Assembly (NCBI RefSeq): GCF_000715075.1 | Contig: NC_134096.1 | Location: 68,763,026 to 68,827,025, forward strand | DNA: 64,000 bases | Source of the DNA: Nicotiana tabacum | Taxonomy: Eukaryota; Streptophyta; Magnoliopsida; Solanales; Solanaceae | Direction of reading: 5' to 3' | Shown here: piece after piece, positions 23,014 through 33,699 of the stretch | How positions within the stretch are numbered: the first letter of the stretch is position 1 | Layout of the letters: the number at the start of each line of letters is the position of its first letter | The notes under the pieces: generated by a model | What the model saw: the letters and a program-made list of their open reading frames with translations, nothing else | What the model was told of the DNA's origin: nothing | Databases searched by the model: none | Program-made: the position numbers and the translations under genes

Positions 23014-23315
23014 CACATTTGCGAGATCAGTCATCGTAATTTCGACCTCTGAGAGGTTTGCATTTGCGAGCTTCTCATCGCAAATGCGAAGAGAAGTTGG
23101 GCCAATAGTTTTCGCATTTGCGAGTTTTCGTTCGGATTTGCAAAGGGAGTCGGGGAAGGGCAGTGATCGCAAATGCGATCATTTAGTCGCATTTGCGAAG
23201 ATATAGTGGTCGCAAATGCGACACTTTCCTCGTATTTGCGAAGGCAGCGGGACTGTGAAGGGCATCGCAATTGCGAGTGTTCTTTCGCATTTGCGAAGCT
23301 GAGGTCGCAATTGCG
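23014..23315 (+). repeat. CpG-rich dyad array (CGC-AAAT/ATTT/AATT-GCG)
   Basis: Eight exact CGC-N4-GCG copies start at 23079, 23113, 23168, 23188, 23211, 23266, 23286 and 23306, with degenerate copies at 23014, 23035, 23059, 23133 and 23231. Steps between neighbours are mostly 20 bp, otherwise 34-35. AAAT and ATTT cores often alternate, so neighbouring dyads can pair as hairpins. Confidence 0.92.
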
Positions 23316-23363
23316 ACACCTGCAGCTGAGTAAAAGGGACTTAGACGGAATTTTTCATCCATT

Positions 23364-23387
23364 TTTTATATTTTCAAAACCCTAAAC
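23364..23387 (+). promoter_or_regulatory. Candidate core promoter: TATA-like run and telo-box
   Basis: TTTTTATATTTT is followed directly by AAAACCCTAAAC, a telo-box like those near start sites of plant housekeeping genes. It sits ~50 bp after the dyad array and ~45 bp before a donor-like site. The same order occurs in the 3' LTR near 31060-31090. Confidence 0.45.
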
Positions 23388-23430
23388 TGTAAGAGGCGAT
23401 TTTCCAAAGACCAAATCTTCCCCAAATCAT

Positions 23431-23438
23431 AGGTAAGT
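23431..23438 (+). promoter_or_regulatory. Splice-donor-like site 1
   Basis: AGGTAAGT, a consensus plant 5' splice site. An equivalent GTAAGT lies at the same relative place in the other families (7274, 48268, 57011). Confidence 0.45.
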
Positions 23439-23843
23439 GATTCCTAACTTTTTTCTTTCAATCTTTTACATCTTATAACAAGATTGCAACCTAGAATCTA
23501 GAATTTTTATGGTGAAATGAGGATTTTTGGGTAGAACTTAGGAATTTTAAAATTTGAGGATTTAGACCTCAATTTGAGGTCGGATTCCAAAACTAATTAA
23601 ATATTCGGGCTCGGAGTGAATGGCTAAAAAAATTTTGGTCTGAACCTCGGGTTTTGACCAAGCGGGCTCGGGGTCGATTTTTTGACTTCTTGGAGGAAAA
23701 TTTGGGAAATTTTAATTTATGTAATATAATTGATTTCTTAAGCAATATTTGATATTATTGAGTCATTTTGAATAGATAAGAGTAGTTTGGAGGTGAATTC
23801 CAAAGAAAAAGTTGTGATTAAGAATTAAGTGGCCTTCGGAGCA

Positions 23844-23851
23844 AGGTAAGT
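23844..23851 (+). promoter_or_regulatory. Splice-donor-like site 2
   Basis: AGGTAAGT in a CGGAGCAAGGTAAGTG context. Comparable second sites occur in element 1 (7544) and element 4 (57424). Confidence 0.4.
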
Positions 23852-24201
23852 GTTGTGTCTAACCCTGACTTGAGGGAATTAGAAACCTTAGATTACTTGC
23901 TAAGTGAAATTCATGTGAGCGGCGTATATGTGAGGTGACGAGTACTTATGCGCCGCCAATTTACCTGTTTTTCCATGTTTCTCAGTTTTTCCTATATTGT
24001 CTCATTCCTATGCCTAATTGCTATGTGTTATACTAGTGTTGTTAAATTGATTGTCATTATCATGTTTATGGATTTTCTGGTGATAATTGAGTTTTTATTT
24101 CAAAGTAAAGATTGATATTATGGAACCAAATGTTGAAGTAAGGTTTGTACTTGTTATTCTATCTCCCTGTTGTTATTTATGTATTGCATTATGGTAAGGG
24201 A

Positions 24202-24474
24202 GAGTGTTAATGCACGAAGGGTGATGTCGTGCCATATTGTGAGTGTTAATGCACGAAGGGTGATGCCGTGCCATATTGTGAGTGTTAATGCACGAAGGGT
24301 GATGCCGTGCCATATTGTGAGTGTTAATGCACGAAGGGTGATGCCGTGCCATATTGTGAGTGTTAATGCATGAAGGGTGATGCCGTGCCATATTATGAGT
24401 GTTAATACACGAAGGGTGATGCCGTGACATGATATGAGAGTTAATGCACGAAAGGTGATGCCATGTCGTTTCTA
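24202..24474 (+). repeat. 39-bp minisatellite in 5' LTR (7 units)
   Basis: Units start every 39 bp at 24202, 24241, 24280, 24319, 24358, 24397 and 24436; each carries GCACGAAGGGTGATG and a near-palindromic GCACGA...GTGC. A diverged half-unit follows near 24505. Because 39 is a multiple of three, both strands give spurious repetitive ORFs. Confidence 0.95.
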
Positions 24475-25207
24475 TTAATTTTATGGTGAGATTGAGAGTA
24501 AAAGCACGAAGGGTGATGTCGTGCATTTTTCCTTACTGTATTCACTATTCCTATTGATTCATGGTATATTGTCTACTCCGGAGATCATTCTGTTGTAGTC
24601 CTTTATCTTGTATTCCCCTAAGTATGTTCCCCTCCCGACATTTTCTGTTTAGTTCTTCATTTCTGTTATGTGTATATACACTGTTAAATTGTACAGGTTG
24701 ATTTGTAGGTGCCTTGCCTTAGCCTCGTCACTACTTCATCGAGGTTAGGCTCGACACTTACCAGTACATGGGGTCGGTTATACTGATACTGTACTTTGCA
24801 CTATTTTTGTGCAGATTTTGATACCGACTCGGGTTGATCGAGATTTTACTATTGGTCCGATGTCCGGAGACTCAAGGTAAATCTGTCGGCGTACACAGAC
24901 CTTGAAGTTCCCGTCTATCTTTTCTGTTCTACTGTTTCTTTCATTCAGACAGTTGTATTTCTTTCAGACTATTACTTATAGTAAATTCTAAAATGCTCGT
25001 GAATTGTTACTCCAGATCCGGGTGGTAGTAATTAATACAGTTCTTATGATATTCCGCACTTATTATATTTTATCTTAGTTAAGTATTGTTAATTACTTAA
25101 TGGAAATAAGAAATTGGTTAATAATTCTCTAACGTTGGCTTGCCTAGCAAGTGAAATGTTAGGTGCCATCACGGTCCCGTCGGTGGAAAATTTTGGGTCG
25201 TGACAAT

Positions 25208-25219
25208 TGGTATCAGAGC
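25208..25219 (+). promoter_or_regulatory. Primer binding site (initiator Met tRNA)
   Basis: TGGTATCAGAGC, two bases after the 5' LTR end. Confidence 0.95.
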
Positions 25220-25386
25220 ACTAGGTTGCCTAGGTCTCACGATTCACGAGCAAGCTTAGTAGAGTTTGGAGGATCGGTACGGAGACGTCTGTGCTTATCT
25301 TCCAGAGGCTATGAAGTTTAAGAATAAGTTTCACTTCTATTCTTCTTTGTCGTGCGATTTTGCCTTCTCAATACTTATTGAACTCT

Positions 25387-25407
25387 TCTACTCTTATTCT
25401 CTCACAG
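25387..25407 (+). promoter_or_regulatory. Splice-acceptor-like tract before gag ATG
   Basis: A pyrimidine-rich run ending TCTCTCACAG directly abuts the gag ATG. Element 4 has the same arrangement (59722-59740) and element 1 a close match (to 9146). Confidence 0.45.
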
Positions 25408-26943
25408 ATGGAGAGAACACGTACCGCTTCCTCGGCTGAGCACCAGCCAGAGCCTTCAGTGGTATCTCCTACGCGGGGCAGAGGTTGATGCCAAGGTCGT
25501 GCCAGAGGCCGAGGCAGGGGCAGGGATCAGCCTAGAGCCCGAACAGCAGCCCCAGCAGTGGAGCCTCAGATAGAGCTTGACGAGGAAGTTCCAGCCCAGA
25601 CTGTTCCTGCCGGACCAGCTCAGGTTCCGGAGGGGTTCATTGCTACCCCAGTACTTCAGGATGCTTTGGTCCGTTTGATGGGCCTTATGGAGAGTGTGGC
25701 CCAGACTGGCATATTTCCCATGGCACCAGTAGTCTCTCAGGCTGGAGGAGGAGCCCAGACTCCTACCACTCCCACTCCAGAGCAGATAGCTCTCCAGTAT
25801 CAGGCTCCAGCAGGTCAGCCAGTCGGATTAGTTCAGCCGGTTATTGCGGCACAGGTTGGAGATGGGCCAGCTATGTCTTCTGAGGCTTTATGGAGATTGG
25901 AAAGGTTTACCAAGCTCTTTCCTGTTCACTTCAGTGGTGCTCCTTCAGAGGACCCCCAGGAATATCTTGACAGTTCTCATGAGGTTCTACGAAACATGGG
26001 TATAGTGGAGACCAATGTGATCGATTTTGCTGCATTTCAGATGACGAGTTCCACTAAGAAATGGTGGAGAGATTACTTGTCGACCAGACCAGCTGGGTCG
26101 CCTGCTCTTACTTGGGACCAGTTCTCTCAGCTCTTCATAGAGAAGTTTCTACCTATCACATTGAGAGAGGAGCGTCGCCGTCAGTTTGAGCATCTCCAGC
26201 AGGGCAGTATGAATGTTACTCAGAATGAGACTCGTTTTGTGGATTTGGCCCGTCATGTCATTCTTCTGCTTCCCACCGAGAGAGAGAGGGCGAGGAGGTT
26301 TATTGATGGACTTGCTTAGCCTATCAGATTGCAGATGGCTAAGGAGACTGGGAGTGAGAATTCTTTTCAGGCGGCTGCTAATGTCGCCAGACGGGTCGAA
26401 ATAGTTCTTACTCAGGGAGGTCAGGGGTCTGACAAGAGACCTCGTCATTCCGGTGAGTTCGGCGGTGCCTCATCTAGAGGCAGGAGTACTTTTGGTAAAG
26501 GCCATCCTCCCAGGCCGTTTCATTCAGCGCTTCGGGCATCCCACGGTGCCTCAGGTGGTCATGGCCCTCAGATGAATTATTCCGACCAGCTAGCCTATAG
26601 TGCACCACCAACTCCTATTAGTGCACCTCCACTCCAGAGTTATTAGGGTGGTTATTCGGGTCGACAGGGTCAGTTTCAGGGTCAGGAGTCACCACAACCG
26701 AGGTTATGTTATACTTGTGGTAATCCGAGACACATTGCTAGATTTTGCCCTCGAGCAACGGGCATCTCACAACATCAGAATTCTTATGCCATGGTTCCGA
26801 CACCAGTTTCTACACCACCTACTCAGGGAGCCAGAGGCAGGGGTCAGGCAGCCAGAGGTAGAGGCCAGACTGTTAGAGGTGGAGGTCAGGTCGTTAGAGG
26901 TGGAGACCATCCAGTTAGAGGCCGTCCCAGGGATATAGTTTAG
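25408..26943 (+). pseudogene. gag remnant, Gypsy element 2
   Basis: One open frame apart from stops at 25486, 26317, 26644 and 26941. The start MERTRT directly follows the acceptor-like CAG. An Arg/Gly-rich stretch (RGRGRGRDQPRAR) comes next, then a Pro/Gln-rich linker, then the retrotransposon-gag core at about 25880-26330 (RLERFTKLFPVHFSGAPSED, WDQFSQLFIEKFLP, QFEHLQQGSMNVTQNETRF, RFIDGLA). A complete CCHC knuckle (CYTCGNPRHIARFC) lies near 26707-26750, followed by four RG-box repeats. With only four stops and no frameshift it is much better preserved than the gag of element 1. Role: RNA packaging. Confidence 0.9.
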
Positions 26944-29925
26944 GGTGGTGGGGCCCAACCCCAGTGTTATGCTTTTTCAGCCAGACCTGAGGCTGAGTCA
27001 TCTGACGTTGTTATCACAGATACTGTTTCAGTTTGTAGTAGAGATGCTTCAGTTCTATTTGATCCGGGATCTACTTACTCTTTCGTGTCATCCTATTTTG
27101 CTTCCTATTTGGTTGTGCCCCGTGATTCTTTGAGTGCTCCTGTGTATGTGTCCACACTAGTGGGAGATGTTATTGTTGTAGATCGTGTTTATCGTTCGTG
27201 TGTGGTCACCATTGGGAAGTCTTGAGACTCGTGTAGATCTTCTACTTCTTGACATGGTTGATTTTAATGTCATACTGGGTATGGATTGACTGTCACCTTA
27301 TCATGCTATATTAGATTGTCATGCCAAGATGGTGACCTTAGCCTTGCAGGGGTTGCCTCGATTAGAGTGGAGAGGGAATCTTGGCCATTCTGCCAGTAGG
27401 GTTATCTCTTATGTGAAGGCTCGGTATATGGTCGAGAAGGGGTATCTAGCTTATCTGGCTTACGTCTGCGATTCTAGTGCGGAGGTTCCTTCCATAGATT
27501 CAGTGTCAGTTGTTCGTGAGTTTCCATAGGTGTTTCCTGCAGACCTGCCGGGGATTCCACCCGATAGGGATATTGATTTCTGCATTGATTTGGCTCCGGG
27601 CACTCAGCCTATTTCCATTCTTCCATATCGCATGGCCCCGCCCGAGTTGAAAGAATTGAAGGAGCAGTTGCAAAATTTGCTTGATAAGGGCTTCATTAGA
27701 CCTAGTGTCTCGCCCTGGGGTGCACCTGTGTTGTTTGTGAAGAAGAAAGATGGATCGATGAGGATGTGTATAGATTATCGACAGTTGAACAAAGTCACCA
27801 TCAAGAACAAACATCCATTGTCGAGGATTGATGATTTATTTGATCAGCTTCAGGGTGCCAAGGTGTTTTCAAAGATTTATTTGAGATCTGGCTACCATCA
27901 GTTGAGGATTAGGGCATCCGATATTCCTAAGACAACTTTTCGGACTTGGTATGGGCATTATGAGTTTCTAGTGATGTCATTTGGGCTGACAAATGCCCCA
28001 GCAGCATTCATGGATTTGATGAACCGGGTGTTCAAACCCTACTTGGATTCCTTTGTGGTTGTGTTTATTGATGATATCTTGATCTGCTCCCATAGTCGAG
28101 AGGAGCATGAGCAGCACCTTCGGATCGTTCTTCAGACTCTGAAAGACAGCCAGTTATATGCTAAGTTCTCAAAATGCGAGTTTTAGTTGAGTTCAGTTGC
28201 TTTCTTGGGTCACGTTGTATCAGCAGAGGGCATTCAGGTGGATCCTAAGAAGATTGAGGCAGTCCAGAACTGGCCTAGACCCACATCAGCTACAGAGATC
28301 CGTAGTTTCCTGGGTTTGGTGGGCTATTACCGTCGATTTGTGGAGGAGTTTTCATCCATAGTAGCCCCGTTGACCAGATTGACTCATAGGGGTCCCCCGT
28401 TCAGGTGGCCAGACGAGTGTGAAACTAGCTTTCAGAAGCTCAAGACAGCTTTGACCACGGCATCGGTATTGGTGTTACCCACAAGTTTAGGATCTTATAC
28501 AGTATATTGTGATGCATCTCGTATTGGTCTTGGTGCAGTATTAATGCAAGATGACAAGGTAATTGCATATGCGTCGCAGCAGTTGAAGGTTCACGAGATG
28601 AATTACCATGTTCATGATCTAGAGTTGGCAGCCATTGTTCACGCGCTGAAGATTTGGAGGCACTATCTTTACGGTGTGTCATGTGAGGTATTCACTAATC
28701 ATCAGAGCTTGCAGTGCTTGTTCAAGCAGAAGGAACTCAATTTGAGGCAGCGGAGATGGCTGGAGCTATTGAAAGACTATGATATTACCATATTGTATCA
28801 TCCCGGGAAGGCCAATGTGGTGGTCGATGCTTTGAGTAGGAAGTCAGTCAGTATGGGTAGCCTTGCACATATTCCAGTTGGTGAGAGATTGCTTGCATGG
28901 GATGTTCAGGCCTTGGCCAACCAGTTCGTGAGGTTAGATATTTCCGAGCCTAGCCATGTTCTAGCTTGTATAGTTGCTCGGTCTTCCTTGTTTGAGCGCA
29001 TTAGAGATCGGCAGGATGACGATCCTCATTTGCTTGTCCTTATAGACACAATGCGGCACGGTGGTGCCAAGCAGGTTACTGTTAGAGATGACGGAGTTTT
29101 GAGGATGCAGGGTCGTATTTGTGTGCCTAATGTGGATGGACTTCGTGAGTTGATCCTTGAGTAGTCCCACAGTTCCCGGTATTCTAGGAGGATATGCTCC
29201 GCACCTGTGTTATTGACTTTGGAGGTTCTTGGGATCAGTTTTTGCCGCTAGCAGAGTTTTTCTACAATAACAGCTACTAGTCGAGCATTCAGATGGCTCC
29301 CTATGAGACATTATTATGGTAGACGGTGTAGGTCGCCAGTTGGGTGGTTTGAGCTGGGGGAGGCTCGGTTATTGGGTACAAATTTAGTTCAGGAGGCCCT
29401 GGACAAGGTCAAGATTATACAGGATCGACTTCGCACAGCTTAGTCCAGGCAAAAGAGTTATGACGACCGTAGAGTTCGTGATGTTGCATTCATGGTTGGA
29501 GAGAGAGTGTTACTTCGGGTATCACCCATGAAGGGTGTAATGAGGTTCGGAAAGAAGGGCAAGTTGAGCCCTAGGTATATCAGACCTTTTGAGATTCTGG
29601 AGAGAGTGGGAGAGGTGGCTTACAGGCTTGCGTTGCCACCTAGTTTAGCAGTTGTTCATCCGGTATTCCATGTGTCCATGCTTCGAAAGTATCACGGCGA
29701 TCCGTCTCATGTGTTAGATTTCAGCTCTGTCCAGTTGGACAAGGATTTGACTTACAAGGAAGAGCTGGTGGCAATTCTAGCCCGGCAAATTCGCCAGTTA
29801 AGATCAAAGAGTTACCCTTCAGTTCGAGTGCACTGGAGAAGTTAGCCTATTTAGGCAACTACTTGGGAGTCCGATTCCGATATACGGAGTAGATATCCCC
29901 ACCTTTTACCAGCCCAGGCACTTTT
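26944..29925 (+). pseudogene. pol remnant with integrase core deleted, Gypsy element 2
   Basis: The protease keeps the DPGSTYSFVSS active site (about 27050-27090). A frameshift near 27217 and stops at 27287 and 27527 precede the reverse transcriptase at 27530-28350 ([32 protein letters not shown]; Trp-to-stop at 28184). RNase H at 28490-28830 has [13 protein letters not shown] and DALSRK. At about 29165-29190 the reading jumps from the RNase H-integrase linker straight to the end of the integrase core: the HHCC finger and the first two catalytic Asp blocks are missing, about 500 bp by comparison with element 1 (12811-13314). The C-terminal region and a chromodomain-like block (29820-29925, with two stops) remain. 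It cannot integrate on its own. Confidence 0.92.
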
Positions 29926-29954
29926 CTATGTCTGTTCGAGGACGAACGGTAGTT

Positions 29955-29968
29955 TTAGAGGTGGAGAA
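29955..29968 (+). promoter_or_regulatory. Polypurine tract
   Basis: TAGAGGTGGAGAA-type purine run directly before the 3' LTR. Confidence 0.85.
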
Positions 29969-30700
29969 TGTGATGACCCAAAAGGTCATATTATGTTTTA
30001 GAACTCGAATCTACACTCTTAAGCCTTTAAAATCTCATTTTTACCCTCCTCGATTTGTGTGCACAGTACGGGCAGGTTTTCCGGAAAGCTTTTATGTTGA
30101 AAACTAATAAAAATAAGAATTTTGCCTTAAAAGTTAATTTTTGTTGACTTAGGTCAATATTTTTGGTAAACAGGCCCGGATCCATATTTTGACGGTCCCG
30201 GTAGGTCCGTATCGAATTATGGGACCTAAGCGTGTACCCAGAATTGAATTCGGAGGTCCCTAGCTTGAGTTATGAATTTTTGATAAAGATTAAAAGTCTG
30301 AAAATTATTTGTTTTTAAGAATTGATTGATATTTGGCATTATTAGTATCGGGTCCGTATTTTGATTCCGAAGCCCGGTACAGGTTCATTATGAGAATTAA
30401 GACTTGTCTGTGAAATTTGGTGAGAAACGGAGTTGATTTGACGTGATTCGAACGTCTAGTTAAAAAATAGAAATTTTAAAGTGTTCTTGATAATTTCATT
30501 TGATTTGGTACTAAATTCGTAGTTCTAAGTGTTATTTTGGCGATTTGATCGCGCGAGTAAGTTCGTATGATATTTTTAAACTTATGTGCATGTTTGGTTT
30601 GGAGCCCCGAGGGCTCGGGTGAGTTTCAGATAGGCTATGGAGTGAGATTTGGCTTGGAAAACAATGCTGGGCATCTGATATTATTGCAGGCCTCTGATCT

Positions 30701-31017
30701 CGCAAATGCGAGATCAGGCATCGCAATTTCGACCTCTGAGGGGTTCGCATTTGCGAGCTTCTCATCACAAATGCGAAGAGAAGTTGGGCCAATAGTTTTT
30801 GCATTTGTGAGTTTTCGTTCGCATTTGCGAAGGGAGTCGCGGAAGGGCAGTGATCGCAAATGCGATCATTTAGTCGCATTTGCGAAGATACAGTGGCCGC
30901 AAATGCGACACTTTCCTCGCATTTGCGAAGGCAGCGGGACTGTTAAGGGCATCGCAATTGCGAGTGTTCCTTCGCATTTGCGAGATTCGTATTTGCGAAG
31001 CTCAGGTCGCAATTACG
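30701..31017 (+). repeat. CpG-rich dyad array
   Basis: Exact CGC-N4-GCG copies start at 30701, 30746, 30820, 30855, 30875, 30898, 30918, 30953 and 30973; degenerate ones at 30722, 30766, 30800, 30988 and 31008. Steps from 30746 on are 20, 34, 20, 35, 20, 23, 20, 35, 20, 15, 20. Confidence 0.93.
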
Positions 31018-31901
31018 ACACCTGCAGCTGAGTAAAAAGGACTTAGACGGGATTTTTCATTCATTTTTCATATTTTCAAAACCCTAAACCGTAAGAGGCG
31101 ATTTTCCAAAGACCAAATCTTCCTCAAATCATAGGTAAGTGATTCCTAACTCTTTTCTTTCAATCTTTTACATCTTATAACAAGATTTCAACCTAGAATC
31201 TAGAATATTTATGGTGAAATTAGGTTTTTTTGGTAGAACTTAGGAATTTCGAAATTTGAGGATTTAGACCTCAATTTAAGGTCGAATTCCAAAACTAATT
31301 ACATATTCGGGCTCGGGGGTGAACGGGTAAAAGAATTTTGGTCCGAACCTCGGGTTTTGACCAAGCGGGCCCGGGGTCGATTTTTCGACTTCGAGGAAAA
31401 TTTGAGAAAATTTAATTTATGTAATATAATTGATTTCTTAAGCAATATTTGATATTATTGAGTCATTTTAAATATATATGAGTGGTTTAGAGGTGAATTC
31501 CAAAGGAAAAGCTGTGATTGAAAATTAAGTGGCCTTCGGAGCAAGGTAAGTATTGTGTCTAACCCTGACTTGAGGGAATTAGGAATCTTAGATTACTTGC
31601 TAAGTGAAATTCATGTGAGCGGCATATATGTGAGGTGACGAGTACTTATGCGCTGCCAATTTACCTGTTTTTCCATGTTTCTCAGTTTTTCTTATATTGT
31701 CTCATTCCTACGCCTAATTGCTATGTGTTATACTAGTGTTGTTAAATTGATCGTCATTATCATGTTTACGGATTTTCTGGTGATAATTGAGTTTTTATTT
31801 CAAAGTTGAGATTGATGTTATGGAATCAAATGTTGAAGTAAGGTTTGTACTTGTTATTCTATCTCCCTGTTGTTATTTATGCATTGCATTATGGTAAGGG
31901 A

Positions 31902-32125
31902 GAGTGTTAATGCACGAAGGGTGATGTCGTGCCATATTGTGAGTGTTAATGCACGAAGGGTGATATTGTGAGTGTTAATGTACGAAGGGTGATGTCGTGC
32001 CATATTGTGAGTGTTAATGCACGAAGGGTGATGTCGTGCCATATTGTGAGTGTTAATGCACGAAGGGTGATGTCGTGCCATGATATGAGAGTTAATGCAC
32101 GAAGGGTGATGTCGTGTCGTTTCTA
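31902..32125 (+). repeat. 39-bp minisatellite in 3' LTR (6 units)
   Basis: Units start at 31902, 31941, 31970, 32009, 32048 and 32087. The unit at 31941 has lost 10 bp, and the array is one unit shorter than in the 5' LTR. Confidence 0.93.
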
Positions 32126-32838
32126 TTAATTTTATGGTGAGATTGAGAGTAAAAGCACGAAGGGTGATGCCGTGCATTTTTCCTTATTGTATTCACTATT
32201 CCTGTTGATTCATGGTATATTATCTGCTCCGGTGATCATTCTGTTGTAGTCCTTTATCTTGTATTCCCCTCAGTATGTTCCCCTCCCGATATTTCCTGTT
32301 TAGTTCTTCATTTCTGTTATGTGTATATACACTGTTAAATTGTGCAGGTTCATTTGTAGGTGCCTTGCCTTAGCCTCGTCACTACTTAGTCTAGGTTAGG
32401 CTTGATACTTACTAGTACATGGGGTCGGTTGTACTGATACTGCACTCTACATTTTCTGTGCAGATTCTGATCGAGATTTTACTATTGGTCCGTTGTCCGG
32501 AGACTCAAGGTAGATCTATCGCCGTACACAGACCTTGAAGTCCCCGTCTATTTTTTCTGTTCTACAGTTTCTTTCATTCAGACAATTGTATTTCTTTCAG
32601 ACTATTACTTGTAGTAAATTCTAGAATGCTCGTGAATTGTGACCCCAGATCCGGGTGATAGTAATTAATACAGTTTTTATGATATTCCGCACTTATTATA
32701 TTTTATCTTAGTTAAGTATTGTTAATTACTGAATGGAAATAAGTAATTGGTTAATAATTCTTTAACGTTGGCTTGCCTATCAAGTGATATGTTAGGCGCC
32801 ATCACGGTCCCGTCGGTGGGAAATTCTGGGTTGTGACA

Positions 32839-32843
32839 TTCCT
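32839..32843. repeat. Target-site duplication, right copy (element 2)
   Basis: TTCCT, matching 22277-22281. Confidence 0.9.
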
Positions 32844-33684
32844 TATATCACCGCGGGGGCCTTTACATTTAGTTTTAAAAATTATTTTTCCCGAAATAGC
32901 ACCCCGCATTTTAGCCCACCTTATCACACTGCATGGCTTCTAGTAGTTCCCCTACTAGCCACACATATCAAGCCCACCTTATCTCAGATTGGCATCTTGT
33001 TATACCCTTTCGCAGCCACGATTACTACGCTATCACTTAATCTTCCTGAGTCTGAACTCACAACAAGACATGAAAGTCTACTTCGTTCCACAATTAAACA
33101 ACATGAAAAATCTTTCAACACACTCATAACTCGAGACTATACGTCACATAAAGATAACAATCAATCACCCAATAGTCCTTTTCACATCCCAAGAAAACTC
33201 TTCTCGTCACATTCAAACCATCTGAATACATTCCGCAGTCATATCTTGCTCATCATATAGCCATCCAGCCACTCATCGAGTCACAAATTCCACTCATAGG
33301 GACGCTACTGGACATATAGGTCCAAAGGCATGTACTCACACAACTGAAATCCCCGTGCTCAAGCTACAATCATAACCTGGCATCAAGTCCTCCAGACTGG
33401 CCCATCATCAGCACACAGAAATCACATCTTGCTCCTCATCCATGGAATCACAAGCCGGCGATACACAACTGCTATCGAGCGCTCACATGCGCACACGAAT
33501 GCGTGGAGGTAATTCAAAGAGTTATGTTTCAAGCTGAATCAATGTCGCACGATAAGAAAATAAAGATGGGAAGTTTATCCTAAATGCCCTGTAGCTTCTC
33601 AAAGATAGGTATGGACATCATTATACCGATCTGCAAGACTCTACTAGACACTTGCTCATGACTTGTAGAACCTATGAACCTAGA
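32844..33684 (-). mobile_element. LTR fragment end and untranslated leader of a minus Gypsy element
   Basis: The first ~150 bp complete the LTR fragment split by element 2. From about 33000 rightward the sequence is non-coding and resembles the internal region of element 3 (CAAGAAAACTCTTCTC occurs here near 33190 and at 45017). The last 150 bp are the leader between primer site and gag (ACTCTACTAGACACTTGCTC-type block, also at 46110). The rest of gag-pol is missing. Confidence 0.6.
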
Positions 33685-33696
33685 GCTCTAATACCA
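33685..33696 (-). promoter_or_regulatory. Primer binding site, minus element
   Basis: Complement reads TGGTATTAGAGC, one mismatch to the initiator-Met primer site, adjacent to the LTR at 33700. Confidence 0.85.
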
Positions 33697-33699
33697 ACT

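Larger units (their letters stand above)
22282..25205 (+). mobile_element. 5' LTR of Gypsy element 2
   Basis: A 2,924 bp LTR, TGTGATGACCC to GTCGTGACA, highly similar to the 3' LTR at 29969-32838. In order: U3; GGAGCCCCGAGGGG block; dyad array 23014-23315; TATA-like and telo-box region 23364-23387; donor-like sites at 23431 and 23844; a GGTGACGAGTAC block near 23935; a 39-bp minisatellite; the terminal GCCATCACGG block. The primer site follows two bases after the end. Confidence 0.95.
29969..32838 (+). mobile_element. 3' LTR of Gypsy element 2
   Basis: A 2,870 bp copy of the 22282-25205 LTR, ending GGTTGTGACA and followed by the TTCCT duplication. Low divergence between the two LTRs indicates the youngest insertion for which both LTRs are complete here. 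Dyads are slightly better preserved than in the 5' copy. Confidence 0.95.

Noticed and set aside
23014..23315. Array of short repeats resembling a CRISPR array
   Set aside because: Repeats are 10 bp dyads with 4-25 bp linkers, in a plant LTR, with no cas genes or unique spacers of constant length.
24173..24526. Periodic ORFs on both strands with 13-residue repeats
   Set aside because: Both strands are open only because the 39-bp minisatellite unit is a multiple of three; the array lies in LTR non-coding DNA and has no start or domain context.
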